The notes under the pieces are model-generated. The model was not told the DNA's origin. It made no database searches and saw only the letters and a program-made list of their open reading frames with translations. Both the position numbers and the translations under genes were made by a program. 64,000 nucleotides of DNA from Phycisphaerae bacterium (GTDB taxonomy: Bacteria; Planctomycetota; Phycisphaerae; Tepidisphaerales; Tepidisphaeraceae): contig BPJO01000001.1 in assembly GCA_026004655.1 (NCBI GenBank), forward strand, positions 62,001 to 126,000, written 5' to 3'. Below, piece after piece: positions 43,425 through 51,320 of this stretch. How positions within the stretch are numbered: position 1 is the stretch's first letter; the number at the start of each line of letters is the position of its first letter.

Positions 43425-44117
43425 TTAGTTCTCGAACGAATAAAGGTTATCGTCGTGGGTTCGAAAATTACCGTCCGGGCCGGCTGAGACCCAAAACGGA
43501 CGACCGTCGGGGGATTTTATCGTCCGGGGGGTCGATCCCGTCGCATCGGAAAGCGTGTTGGTCAACCCCCCGGAACCGACATACAACAAGGGTTTACGCC
43601 AACCGTCTAGTAAAACGGGTTCGGTAATCGTGACCACTGAACCCGTCGGATTAAACGTCGAATTCGCCGGTAGGGGAACGCTCAGACTTTCCAAACTGGA
43701 AGTGTCCATCTTCTCGATCGCGGATTGATTGGCAGGGATTTTAAGAAGCTCTTCCATCATCCGGATCGTGCCCTGATAAATCGGGTAGTTGGGTGCTCCG
43801 TCAGACGTACTACTGTTCAACGAATAAGTCCGAAGCGGACTGGTTTGGGACAACGGTGACGTATTGTCGTATTCAACCCAGAGATTCATCGCTGATTCCA
43901 TCGCGACACGTGTCCGTCTGGCGTTAGCGTCACCGAGGACGACATTGAACCCGATGGCAATGATTCCGATCAGGATCGCGATGATCCCGATCACGGTCAG
44001 CATCTCCACCAATGAAAAACCCCGATCGGATCCAATCGGTTGCGTTTTTCGTGAGTGACACCCACTACCTGTTGGGGTTATAACGTTGTATCTGCTCACC
44101 ATCCGGGATTGATCCAT
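43425..44117 (-). CDS. GspG-type pseudopilin with SAGPDG motif (4th of 4)
   Basis: ATG 44117 is preferred (230 residues) because GGAG lies seven bases upstream; GTG 44129 is possible. The prepilin signal is [26 protein letters not shown], with Glu5. The mature part is alpha-helical at first (ARRTRVAMESAMNLWVEYDN) and ends with FWVSAGPDGNFRTHDDNLYSFEN, the calcium-site-like C-terminal signature of GspG-related planctomycete pseudopilins. It is one of four successive genes with that ending, suggesting duplication of the major-pseudopilin type. Which of them is the main subunit cannot be told. Confidence 0.82.
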   Translation of the reverse strand: MDQSRMVSRYNVITPTGSGCHSRKTQPIGSDRGFSLVEMLTVIGIIAILIGIIAIGFNVVLGDANARRTRVAMESAMNLWVEYDNTSPLSQTSPLRTYSLNSSTSDGAPNYPIYQGTIRMMEELLKIPANQSAIEKMDTSSLESLSVPLPANSTFNPTGSVVTITEPVLLDGWRKPLLYVGSGGLTNTLSDATGSTPRTIKSPDGRPFWVSAGPDGNFRTHDDNLYSFEN

Positions 44118-44137
44118 ATCACGCTCCACCGCAAGTA

Positions 44138-44722
44138 TTATTCAGAGTGTCCACCCGGTTTAAGCAAACCCGATCGGGGAGACGGGTGCACAGGAAGGAC
44201 TTGTTCATAGCTGTAGAAATTGTCTTGCCTTGTCAGATACTGAGCGTCCGGTCCGGCGGAAAAGAAAAATGGCCTGTTCTGGGGCGCCATTCCGATGAAT
44301 GGATGGTGGTGCATCAGATAACCGATCGTCTTTCCCCAGGCGTCACGGGTGGGAACGACTTCGGAGGTCTCGCCTAATCCTTTTCCCAAGGCGGTGACCC
44401 AAATCGGCTCGGTTTGCTGGGCCCAGACATTGACGGATTTTTCATCCACCTGTTCGGGTAGCTCTTGTCCCGGAGGATAAACCCCAAATCGTTGGTAATA
44501 CTGATCCAGACGGGCTTGCAATTCCTCCAAAGTTCGACGTGTGATCTGCTCGGCAGCATTGCTTCGAACGTACCGGGCCAAACTCACCATCAATCCCATA
44601 ATGACCACCAAAAACGCCAACGCGGTTAGCAACTCAAGAACCGTAAAACCTTGATCCCTTTGGGACTGATTTTCTGACAAATGACGTTTGGTTTCGCGAC
44701 AAGTTATATCCGAACCCCGCAC
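44138..44722 (-). CDS. GspG-type pseudopilin (3rd of 4)
   Basis: The 194-residue protein starts at a GTG. After a 24-residue polar leader, QGFTVLELLTALAFLVVIMGLMVSLARYV gives a prepilin signal with Glu5. The following helix has LEELQARLDQYYQRFGVYPPG, the 'Y....G.YP' pattern of GspG, and the C terminus reads FFFSAGPDAQYLTRQDNFYSYEQ. SAGPDA replaces SAGPDG. The helix after the signal is predicted to pack into the pseudopilus core. It lies 15 bases after the preceding gene and 20 before the next. It is the shortest of the set and closest in size to ordinary GspG. Confidence 0.82.
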   Translation of the reverse strand: MRGSDITCRETKRHLSENQSQRDQGFTVLELLTALAFLVVIMGLMVSLARYVRSNAAEQITRRTLEELQARLDQYYQRFGVYPPGQELPEQVDEKSVNVWAQQTEPIWVTALGKGLGETSEVVPTRDAWGKTIGYLMHHHPFIGMAPQNRPFFFSAGPDAQYLTRQDNFYSYEQVLPVHPSPRSGLLKPGGHSE

Positions 44723-44737
44723 GAGATTGTTTTCCTG

Positions 44738-45451
44738 TCATCGAAAATTGGTCACATCATCACATGCCGATGCCGAGGTCGGGTTTAACCCGGAAGGACC
44801 GTATTGTCCGTCCGGACCCGCCGACCACAGGAGGTATGGACCGGTATACGCCGGCTGTTCACCCGGATCGATTCCCCCGTTATTATTCAGATCCCCCATC
44901 ATGTATCGGAAATAGCTGATATTCGAAAACTTCCCGGATTCGATATAACGTGTGTCATACAAAGCATTTCCGGAATCCCAGACATACCATTGGGGGACAT
45001 TGATGTTGGGCTTTTGAGGACGGGCCGGAATGTAAAGGATCGTATTCTTGAGACTATCCTGAAGCTGCGTTGACGTGAAATTAAACTTGTCTAAAGGTAA
45101 ATAGGGGCCGTAGACCGGGCCTTGGTTTCCCCGTTTCCGAAAACCCGGACCGGCTTGTCCGTCGTTATCGCTTGGCGAGATCAACGCTTCGACGAGTACC
45201 TGACTGCCTTTGATATTCGTTAAGTCGCTGGAACGGGGGTAGTCTCCGAACGACTGATAATAGCTTTCTAGTGCGGTCGCGATGGATTGTAGTTCGGATG
45301 CAGAACGCGTTCGTTCCCCCGACCGGATCGCTCGTAGAACCATCGGGAGCAACAGACCCAACAAGACCAAGATAATCCCGATCACGACCAACAGTTCGAT
45401 CAGGGAAAAACCTCTGCGGTTACGATCAGTTGCGGTAGTTGGTAATGTCAT
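44738..45451 (-). CDS. GspG-type pseudopilin (2nd of 4)
   Basis: ATG 45451 gives 237 residues and places the cleavage signal [26 protein letters not shown] about 12 residues in; ATGs at 45463 and 45484 are alternatives. The helix continues with LQSIATALESYYQSFGDYPRSS, the GspG pattern. The C-terminal part has DLNNNGGIDPGEQP, a dockerin-like acidic loop that could bind calcium, and YLLWSAGPDGQYGPSG. The start overlaps the end of the preceding gene by 26 bases, a sign of translational coupling in the operon. Confidence 0.82.
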   Translation of the reverse strand: MTLPTTATDRNRRGFSLIELLVVIGIILVLLGLLLPMVLRAIRSGERTRSASELQSIATALESYYQSFGDYPRSSDLTNIKGSQVLVEALISPSDNDGQAGPGFRKRGNQGPVYGPYLPLDKFNFTSTQLQDSLKNTILYIPARPQKPNINVPQWYVWDSGNALYDTRYIESGKFSNISYFRYMMGDLNNNGGIDPGEQPAYTGPYLLWSAGPDGQYGPSGLNPTSASACDDVTNFR

Positions 45452-46304
45452 CAGCGGTTCCATATTTTCCGTCCGGCCCAGCACTGATCAAAATGAACGC
45501 GTCCTTCTTGTGAGGCACCCCTGCACTGGTCGACGAAACGACCTCGTTCCCGAAATATCGGAACGAGCGTTGAACGGGTCCGTCGCGGGAATCGGTGTTG
45601 TAATCGGTGCTAATGCCCGTGAATCCGTAAGGAGCCAAGTGCGAAAAGTTGTATTGCCCGGTGTTATCCGTGGTAATGAAACCCGTGCTCCCGCGGTTTG
45701 CGCGTAAGTAAAGGATAGGCATCGGGTTGGAGTACTTGTCGAGGACTTCTGGTACGCGGGTATCGGTCTGCCCGCCAAAGCCTTTGGTGTTGGTGGGAAA
45801 GAATCGTGGGGCGGTCAGCGCGGTGGTCTCGGCAGGTTCGACACTCAAATAAACCTGGTACCGTTTCGGATTCACGGTATTCAAGGATAACGGACCGGTT
45901 GGGAGACTCGTCGAGGTAAAGTTGGCTTCGAGCGTATTGACGTTAATTTTAAGACCGCCCACAACTCCCAGGAACAGATTTTCGGTCGAGGTGAGATTCG
46001 GACGGGAATTGTCGGTTGTTCCGTCCATGATGTAAACCAATCCCCCCGGAGAAGCAGTTCCGACCTGCGCGTTACCGAACGGACCGGGGTAAGCCTGGAA
46101 GTCGTTGTAGTACATCGAGATCGCTGCCTCGAGTCGGCTGAACATCTGCTTGGTATTAGCCGTCTGAGCAGCCACGCGGACCTGTGTCACGGTGGGAAGG
46201 AGGATGCTGATCAGTAACGCGATGATCCCAATGACCAGTAGCAGCTCAACGAGTGTAAAACCGCTCCAACGGACGAATCCGGATACTTTGTGGTTGTTTT
46301 TCAC
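45426..46304 (-). CDS. GspG-type pseudopilin (1st of 4)
   Basis: The 292-residue protein starts at a GTG with GGAGG six bases upstream. SGFTLVELLLVIGIIALLISILLPTV is a textbook prepilin N terminus with Glu5. It continues with MFSRLEAAISMYYNDFQAYPGPFG (GspG-like) and ends FILISAGPDGKYGTADDITNYRN, where GTADDI is the usual calcium-binding end of GspG. It is the first pseudopilin after gspF and, by operon position, the best candidate for the major subunit, although it is about twice the length of proteobacterial GspG. Confidence 0.83.
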   Translation of the reverse strand: MKNNHKVSGFVRWSGFTLVELLLVIGIIALLISILLPTVTQVRVAAQTANTKQMFSRLEAAISMYYNDFQAYPGPFGNAQVGTASPGGLVYIMDGTTDNSRPNLTSTENLFLGVVGGLKINVNTLEANFTSTSLPTGPLSLNTVNPKRYQVYLSVEPAETTALTAPRFFPTNTKGFGGQTDTRVPEVLDKYSNPMPILYLRANRGSTGFITTDNTGQYNFSHLAPYGFTGISTDYNTDSRDGPVQRSFRYFGNEVVSSTSAGVPHKKDAFILISAGPDGKYGTADDITNYRN

Positions 46305-46373
46305 GAAAATCCTCCAGACAGGTTCTGAGTCTTTACAAAAACCCTAACCTTTCTCTCCGCAAGGACGCCCTAT

Positions 46374-47654
46374 TCATTTTTTGTTCTGTCCGCCGGACAT
46401 TCCCTGGATCAGCGACACCATGGGCATGAATAGGGCAATCACGATAAAACCGACGATTACACCTAGCACCACGACCATGACCGGTTCCAGAATACTGATC
46501 AGCGAACCGACCAGCACGTCCACGTCGTTGTCATAGTTGTCGGCGATTTTAATCAGCATCTTGTCAAGATCGCCGGTCTCTTCCCCTACATCCACCATAT
46601 TGACCACAATCGCGTCGCAGACCTTGGTTGCCCGAAGCGGATCGGCCATGGATTCGCCTTCCCGAATCGCGTCATGCACCTTGGCCAACGCACGCGCGTA
46701 GACCTCATTTCCCGAAGTCTCTTTGGTAATGTTAATTGCGTCGAGGATCGGAACCCCGGCCGAGATCAATGTGCCCAAGGTACGTGTGAATCTCGCGATG
46801 GCCGACTTACTGATGATCTGACCGATGATCGGGATGTTAATCAGCATCATGTCCGTGTAATAACGCCCCCCGTTCGACATCCGGACGAGCTTCCAGATCA
46901 CGTACAGAATAAGCGGACTAAACAACACCCACGCCCAACCATACTCGTTGGCCATCCAGTGGGAAAAATCGACCAGGATTTGCGTGACCGTCGGGAGTTT
47001 CAGGTTAAAGTCACGGAAAATCTCAGCGAACTTGGGAATCACGAAAATCATGATCATCGACACGATCCCGACCGCGATCGTGATGACCACGATCGGATAA
47101 ATCATCGCCCCGATAACCTTTTTCTTGAGTTTGGCAGCCTTTTCCATGAAGTCAGCCAATCGGCTGAGGATGATGTCCAGCACGCCGCCCATTTCCCCTG
47201 CGTGGATCATGTTGACATAGAGTTTGTCAAACGCCTTGGGATAAGACGCCATGGCTTCGGAAAGACTCCCCCCCCCTTCGACTTCGTCGGCGACGCCCCC
47301 GATGATGGCTTTGAGAAGCCCCGGTTTTTGCTGGGATTCCAGAATTTGAAGTGATCGAAGGATCGGCAACCCGGCATCCTGGAGTGTGGACAACTGACGA
47401 GTAAAAGTCACCAACTGCTTACGAGGGACGCCTCCGATCGAAAACGGAAGTTTTCGTTTCGGAGTCAATGTTTGAATTTCTTCCTCTTGTCTCGATTTTT
47501 TAACGGTTTTTTTCCCGGCCTTTTCTTTTACCTTGGTCGGGAAATACCCCTTTTGTCGGATTTTCTGAATGGCTTCCTCGGACGAAGAAGCCTCAATCTC
47601 ATCCCGGACTTCCTGTCCGGAGGAATTCATTGCTTCAAAACTGAAAATTGCCAT
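46374..47654 (-). CDS. gspF: Type II secretion / type IV pilus inner-membrane platform protein
   Basis: ATG 47654 gives 426 residues. The N terminus MAIFSFEAMNSSGQEVRDEIEASSSEEAIQKIRQKGYFPTKV is the GspF/PilC start. Two cytoplasmic GspF repeats follow, each with a 'FTR.L.TL..AG.PIL' motif (LVTFTRQLSTLQDAGLPILRSL and IARFTRTLGTLISAGVPILDAI) and an Glu-Gly-Glu type helix (AGEMGGVLD, GEETGDLD), plus three membrane helices. It anchors the assembly platform of a pseudopilus. It is the first gene of the operon with eight prepilin-like genes. The cognate ATPase (GspE/PilB) and secretin are not in the window. Confidence 0.93.
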   Translation of the reverse strand: MAIFSFEAMNSSGQEVRDEIEASSSEEAIQKIRQKGYFPTKVKEKAGKKTVKKSRQEEEIQTLTPKRKLPFSIGGVPRKQLVTFTRQLSTLQDAGLPILRSLQILESQQKPGLLKAIIGGVADEVEGGGSLSEAMASYPKAFDKLYVNMIHAGEMGGVLDIILSRLADFMEKAAKLKKKVIGAMIYPIVVITIAVGIVSMIMIFVIPKFAEIFRDFNLKLPTVTQILVDFSHWMANEYGWAWVLFSPLILYVIWKLVRMSNGGRYYTDMMLINIPIIGQIISKSAIARFTRTLGTLISAGVPILDAINITKETSGNEVYARALAKVHDAIREGESMADPLRATKVCDAIVVNMVDVGEETGDLDKMLIKIADNYDNDVDVLVGSLISILEPVMVVVLGVIVGFIVIALFMPMVSLIQGMSGGQNKK

Positions 47655-47794
47655 GGCTTTGACTCCGCACAACGTTTCGGAACACGTCTGATTGCATTGT
47701 ATGCGATGTCCACCCGCGTCTGAAACCGAATTCCGTTTTCATCAACAGTTTCAGCAGGTCGTACACGAACTTTAAGGTGACTGTGAAGAAAGGA

Positions 47795-48226
47795 TTAAAA
47801 AAGCATTCCCTGATGATCCCCCCTTTTCCGGACCGATTGATCCTCATCACAGATCTGTTCCCGTTCAAGCTGCGTTAAGAACCAAGCTTTTATCAGTTCG
47901 AGGATCCACGCGATCTGAGATTCGGTCAGTCTGACCCCTTTTTCCATCCCGTGCCAACGTTTTAGACAAGACCGGCAACAAGTGGCCGTGGCGTGCTGGG
48001 CGATAAAAACCGGATGTCCCTTCATCGGGGTTTGCGACCCGTCTTTGGGGGGATTTGCCGGCGCCAACCGATCCCGGATGAACCGGTGGGCGTGCCCCAT
48101 GATGTTATCTAAGCCCTTTTCCTGAAAATACTTAATATCGTTTTCGTGAAGTATAAACCTGGTCCGAAACCGGCTACGCGACAGTCGATCCAATCGGCTT
48201 GACAATTCGTCTGACGATCCGTCCAT
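47795..48226 (-). CDS. DUF4186 family protein
   Basis: The ATG at 48226 gives 143 residues; the longer open frame upstream is not family-like. The core reads RFRTRFILHENDIKYFQEKGLDNIMGHAHRFIRDRLAPANPPKDGSQTPMKGHPVFIAQHATATCCRSCLKRWHGM, with the highly conserved 'GHPVF.AQHATATCCR.CL.KWHG' block characteristic of DUF4186. The histidines and three cysteines suggest a bound metal, but no activity is known. It is a small soluble protein. It lies about 140 bases upstream of gspF on the same strand, without obvious functional connection. Confidence 0.85.
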   Translation of the reverse strand: MDGSSDELSSRLDRLSRSRFRTRFILHENDIKYFQEKGLDNIMGHAHRFIRDRLAPANPPKDGSQTPMKGHPVFIAQHATATCCRSCLKRWHGMEKGVRLTESQIAWILELIKAWFLTQLEREQICDEDQSVRKRGDHQGMLF

Positions 48227-48420
48227 CGACACACATTTTATCAGAAGGTTGAAACACAACCTAAAGCCCCGGCGTCCTTTGCACCGATGCCAAAACATGG
48301 AGTTGCAAGAATTGAGGTTGACCCAACCCTTTCGGTCATTTATACCAATTGGACCCAATGACCCGAGATGGAGGTCGACTGACGACACCGCTAATATTTC
48401 ATAAGTTGAGGTCAAATCAA

Positions 48421-49254
48421 GTGTTAAGAATCTGGTTGTGCATCCTTATCCTGATCGTTGTCCTCAACGCCCCGGTCCGAGGTCAGTCCGAACCCTGGAT
48501 CGAAAAAGGTACCACCGTCCCGTCATCCCGACGGGAACTGGCTTTTCCGTATCAAGGAATCATCGGTCAAGTCGCCGTCAAAAAAGGGGATCAGGTTCGA
48601 AAAGGTCAGATCCTGATGAAACAGGACGACCGGATTGAACTCAAACGTCTAGAGGGACTGACCTTGGCTGCAGACCGGTCGCTGGTCATCAAAGCCAAAC
48701 AGGCGACCTTGGACAATAAACAGGTCGAATTGAAGCGAAAAACCGAATTATTTAAGCGAAATGCCTTGTCGGAGTCGGAATATCTCTCGGCCCAGCTCGA
48801 AGTTGTGATCGCCCAAGCGGAGCTGGACGTGAGTCGTCAGGAGCAAAAAGAAAAAACTTCTGAGAAAGAATTGCAGGAAATCCGCGTCGAATACATGACG
48901 TTGCGTTCCCCGGTGGACGGACAGGTTTTGGACATTGCCCAGAAGGAAGGGGAAGTTGCGGATATTAATAAACCCTCAATTACGGTGGTGCAGAATGACC
49001 CGCTGCTGATTGACGTTAAAACGCTTCCGACTACGGTAGTGGCCGGGCTAAAAGTCGGGCAGACGCTGGAAGTTCGGTATCCGGGAGAATCCTGGAGGCC
49101 TGCAAAAATCTCGTTTATTTCTCCTCTCGCCGATGCCCGGTCCGGAACGCACCCGATCCAGTTAGAGATGCCGAACCCTGAAAACCGGTCAACCGGACTT
49201 GAAGTGGATGTCAAAGTTCCGGTCGGTCCGGGTCAGCAGGCTCAGGCCCGATAA
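48421..49254 (+). CDS. HlyD-type periplasmic adaptor subunit
   Basis: I use GTG 48421 (277 residues): GAGG lies nine bases upstream and the protein then starts with a clean signal peptide (VLRIWLCILILIVVLNAPVRGQ). ATG 48358 is the alternative. The mature protein has a split biotinyl-lipoyl domain (GIIGQVAVKKGDQVRKGQILMKQD and TLRSPVDGQVLDIAQKEGEVAD) around a coiled-coil hairpin (~residues 80-165, rich in Lys/Glu/Gln), then a beta-barrel part. Adaptors of this kind bridge an inner-membrane transporter to the outer envelope. It is first of four genes with two other HlyD-containing proteins and a SecA homologue. Confidence 0.85.
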   Translation: MLRIWLCILILIVVLNAPVRGQSEPWIEKGTTVPSSRRELAFPYQGIIGQVAVKKGDQVRKGQILMKQDDRIELKRLEGLTLAADRSLVIKAKQATLDNKQVELKRKTELFKRNALSESEYLSAQLEVVIAQAELDVSRQEQKEKTSEKELQEIRVEYMTLRSPVDGQVLDIAQKEGEVADINKPSITVVQNDPLLIDVKTLPTTVVAGLKVGQTLEVRYPGESWRPAKISFISPLADARSGTHPIQLEMPNPENRSTGLEVDVKVPVGPGQQAQAR

Positions 49255-49324
49255 GATCAAGACAGAACAGGTCCGGGAAGTGAACCCATTGATGCAAGGA
49301 CCCGAAACTTTACCTAGGTGATCC

Positions 49325-51256
49325 GTGTCTACGATCGTCGAACATAATTCCGAACAACAACGAGAACGGGAACGTCAGCAACAACAGCAAGCGATCACCC
49401 GATCGCGATTGGTCGCCCGTCTCCTGGCTGCCGGACCTGACATTCGGGAGTTCATGAACGACCTGTTGACGGTGCAGGCCATTGTAGTGAACGGGACCGA
49501 GGCCGCCGGATTCTTACTGGAACCGACCGATACCGGGATCCAACTTCGGAATATCGCACACATCCGTCCCGACGGTTCAGACGAACAGACCCGTCGGGCC
49601 GCCCTCCAAGCATTTTCGGAGATTGTCGGGGAATGCCTCAAACAGGGCAAAGACGGGGTAATCGATGTCGGGGCGCCCAACGAATCTATCGAACCCCAGT
49701 TCTGTCTCGTCACACTTTTGAGAGACGAAAACAACATCGTCGCAGCCAGTTGTGTCATTACCCGTTGTCGCGACCAGGAACGCGCCCAACAACGCCTCGA
49801 AACGATGCGCCTTGTCGCAGGGTATTTTGATCTTTGGCTTCTAAAACGACAAAACGAACAGGTCCTCCAGACAACCCAACGTCACCAAGACGTTCTCCAA
49901 GCCGCTGCCGCCTTTGCCAACGGCGAAACCTTTAATGCCGCTGCCGCTAACGTCTGCAACGAAATCGTCACCCGCACCGGTGCGTCACGCGTCAGTCTCG
50001 GTTGGGTGAAATGGAACTCGGTCAAACTTCTGGCGATGTCTCACACCGAAGAGTTCGATAGACGCCAGGAATTGTCGGTCGCGATCGTCAAAGCCATGGA
50101 AGAGTGCGTCGATCAAGGTGAATTGGTCCAGTATGACCCCGACCCGGGTGGACATACCACCAACAACATCACCCGCGCAGCCATGGCGCTATCCCGACTC
50201 GAAAACGGGAACAAGATCGTCTCCCTGCCCCTGCGTTACCGGAACCAGGTCGTGGGAGTTTTAACCTTGGAATACCCCCCGTCCCGTGCGCTGACCCCTG
50301 AACTGACCACCAGTCTGGCTGTCACCGCGGAGGTCATGGCGCCCCAGATCTATGACCGATACGAAAACGACCGCTGGCTGGTCGTCAAAATCGGGAAATC
50401 GATCGCGCATAACAGCAAGTATCTGATTGGTCCCCGCCACACACTGGCGAAAGTCATTTTCCTGGGCATCATCGGTCTGGTCCTTCTGGTGACCCTGTGG
50501 CGTCCGATGTACCGCGTGGCTGCACCGTTTCAGTTCGTCCCGGAAAATAAACGTTTGGTGTCCTCACCGGTCGCAGGAAAGATCGAAAAAGTGTTTGTAC
50601 GTCCCGGACAACAGGTGACCGCAGGTACCCCGCTTCTGGTTTTTGATACGAATCGTCTTCAGGAACAGCGTGAAAAAATCCTGCTCGACATCGCCGCGGA
50701 ACAAGCAAGCGCCACCGAAAAACTGAATAACGACGACCCCCGCGACGACGCTCAGGCACAGCAACATCGTCTCAAGGCGCAGTCGTTGTCTCGAGAACTC
50801 AACCTGATCGAATACGACATTTCTCGTGCCACCGTCACCGCCCCGATCGACGGAACCATCCTCAAAGGGGATCTGGTCGAACGTGAGAAATCCGAAGTCA
50901 AAGAAGGCGAGCAACTGATGGAAATCGCGCCCATCGGTTCGTCTGCACGACTACTGGCGGAATTACGTGTCAACGAACGTGATATCCAGAGGGTCAAGGT
51001 CGGTTCGACAGGTTCTTTGGCGACTACGTCGGCACCGAACGATAAACGGTCCTTCACCATCTCCCGGATCGTACCTTTGGGTGAAGCCAAAGATGCCAAG
51101 AACGTCTTTCGTGTTTACGCGACCATCGACCAGCCTGCCCCGGAATGGCAGCCCGGTCAGGAGGGTGAAGCTCGTGTGGATTGGGAAAAGAAACCCGCTA
51201 TCTGGCATGTGACCCATCGTTTGTGGGAATGGATCAGATTGAAACTCTGGATATAA
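49325..51256 (+). CDS. GAF-HlyD fusion: cytoplasmic sensor domains plus membrane-anchored adaptor
   Basis: The 643-residue protein starts at a GTG after AGGTGA. Residues ~1-30 are Gln/Glu/Arg-rich. Residues ~30-170 and ~185-345 look like two GAF-type domains (for example GASRVSLGWVKWNSVKLLAMSH and IVSLPLRYRNQVVGVLTLEY). One membrane helix follows at ~378-395 (VIFLGIIGLVLLVTLW), then an HlyD half: VSSPVAGKIEKVFVRPGQQVTAGTPLLVFD, a coiled coil, and ATVTAPIDGTILKGDLVERE. So a small-molecule or signal-sensing part faces the cytoplasm and an adaptor part the periplasm. It begins 70 bases after the HlyD gene and is 64 before the M50 fusion. Confidence 0.8.
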   Translation: MSTIVEHNSEQQRERERQQQQQAITRSRLVARLLAAGPDIREFMNDLLTVQAIVVNGTEAAGFLLEPTDTGIQLRNIAHIRPDGSDEQTRRAALQAFSEIVGECLKQGKDGVIDVGAPNESIEPQFCLVTLLRDENNIVAASCVITRCRDQERAQQRLETMRLVAGYFDLWLLKRQNEQVLQTTQRHQDVLQAAAAFANGETFNAAAANVCNEIVTRTGASRVSLGWVKWNSVKLLAMSHTEEFDRRQELSVAIVKAMEECVDQGELVQYDPDPGGHTTNNITRAAMALSRLENGNKIVSLPLRYRNQVVGVLTLEYPPSRALTPELTTSLAVTAEVMAPQIYDRYENDRWLVVKIGKSIAHNSKYLIGPRHTLAKVIFLGIIGLVLLVTLWRPMYRVAAPFQFVPENKRLVSSPVAGKIEKVFVRPGQQVTAGTPLLVFDTNRLQEQREKILLDIAAEQASATEKLNNDDPRDDAQAQQHRLKAQSLSRELNLIEYDISRATVTAPIDGTILKGDLVEREKSEVKEGEQLMEIAPIGSSARLLAELRVNERDIQRVKVGSTGSLATTSAPNDKRSFTISRIVPLGEAKDAKNVFRVYATIDQPAPEWQPGQEGEARVDWEKKPAIWHVTHRLWEWIRLKLWI

Positions 51257-51320
51257 ACCATCACTTGTTTGTCGGGAGGTTTTTTACCGTCTCCCGCACC
51301 GAAGGATTAACTGCAGTACC

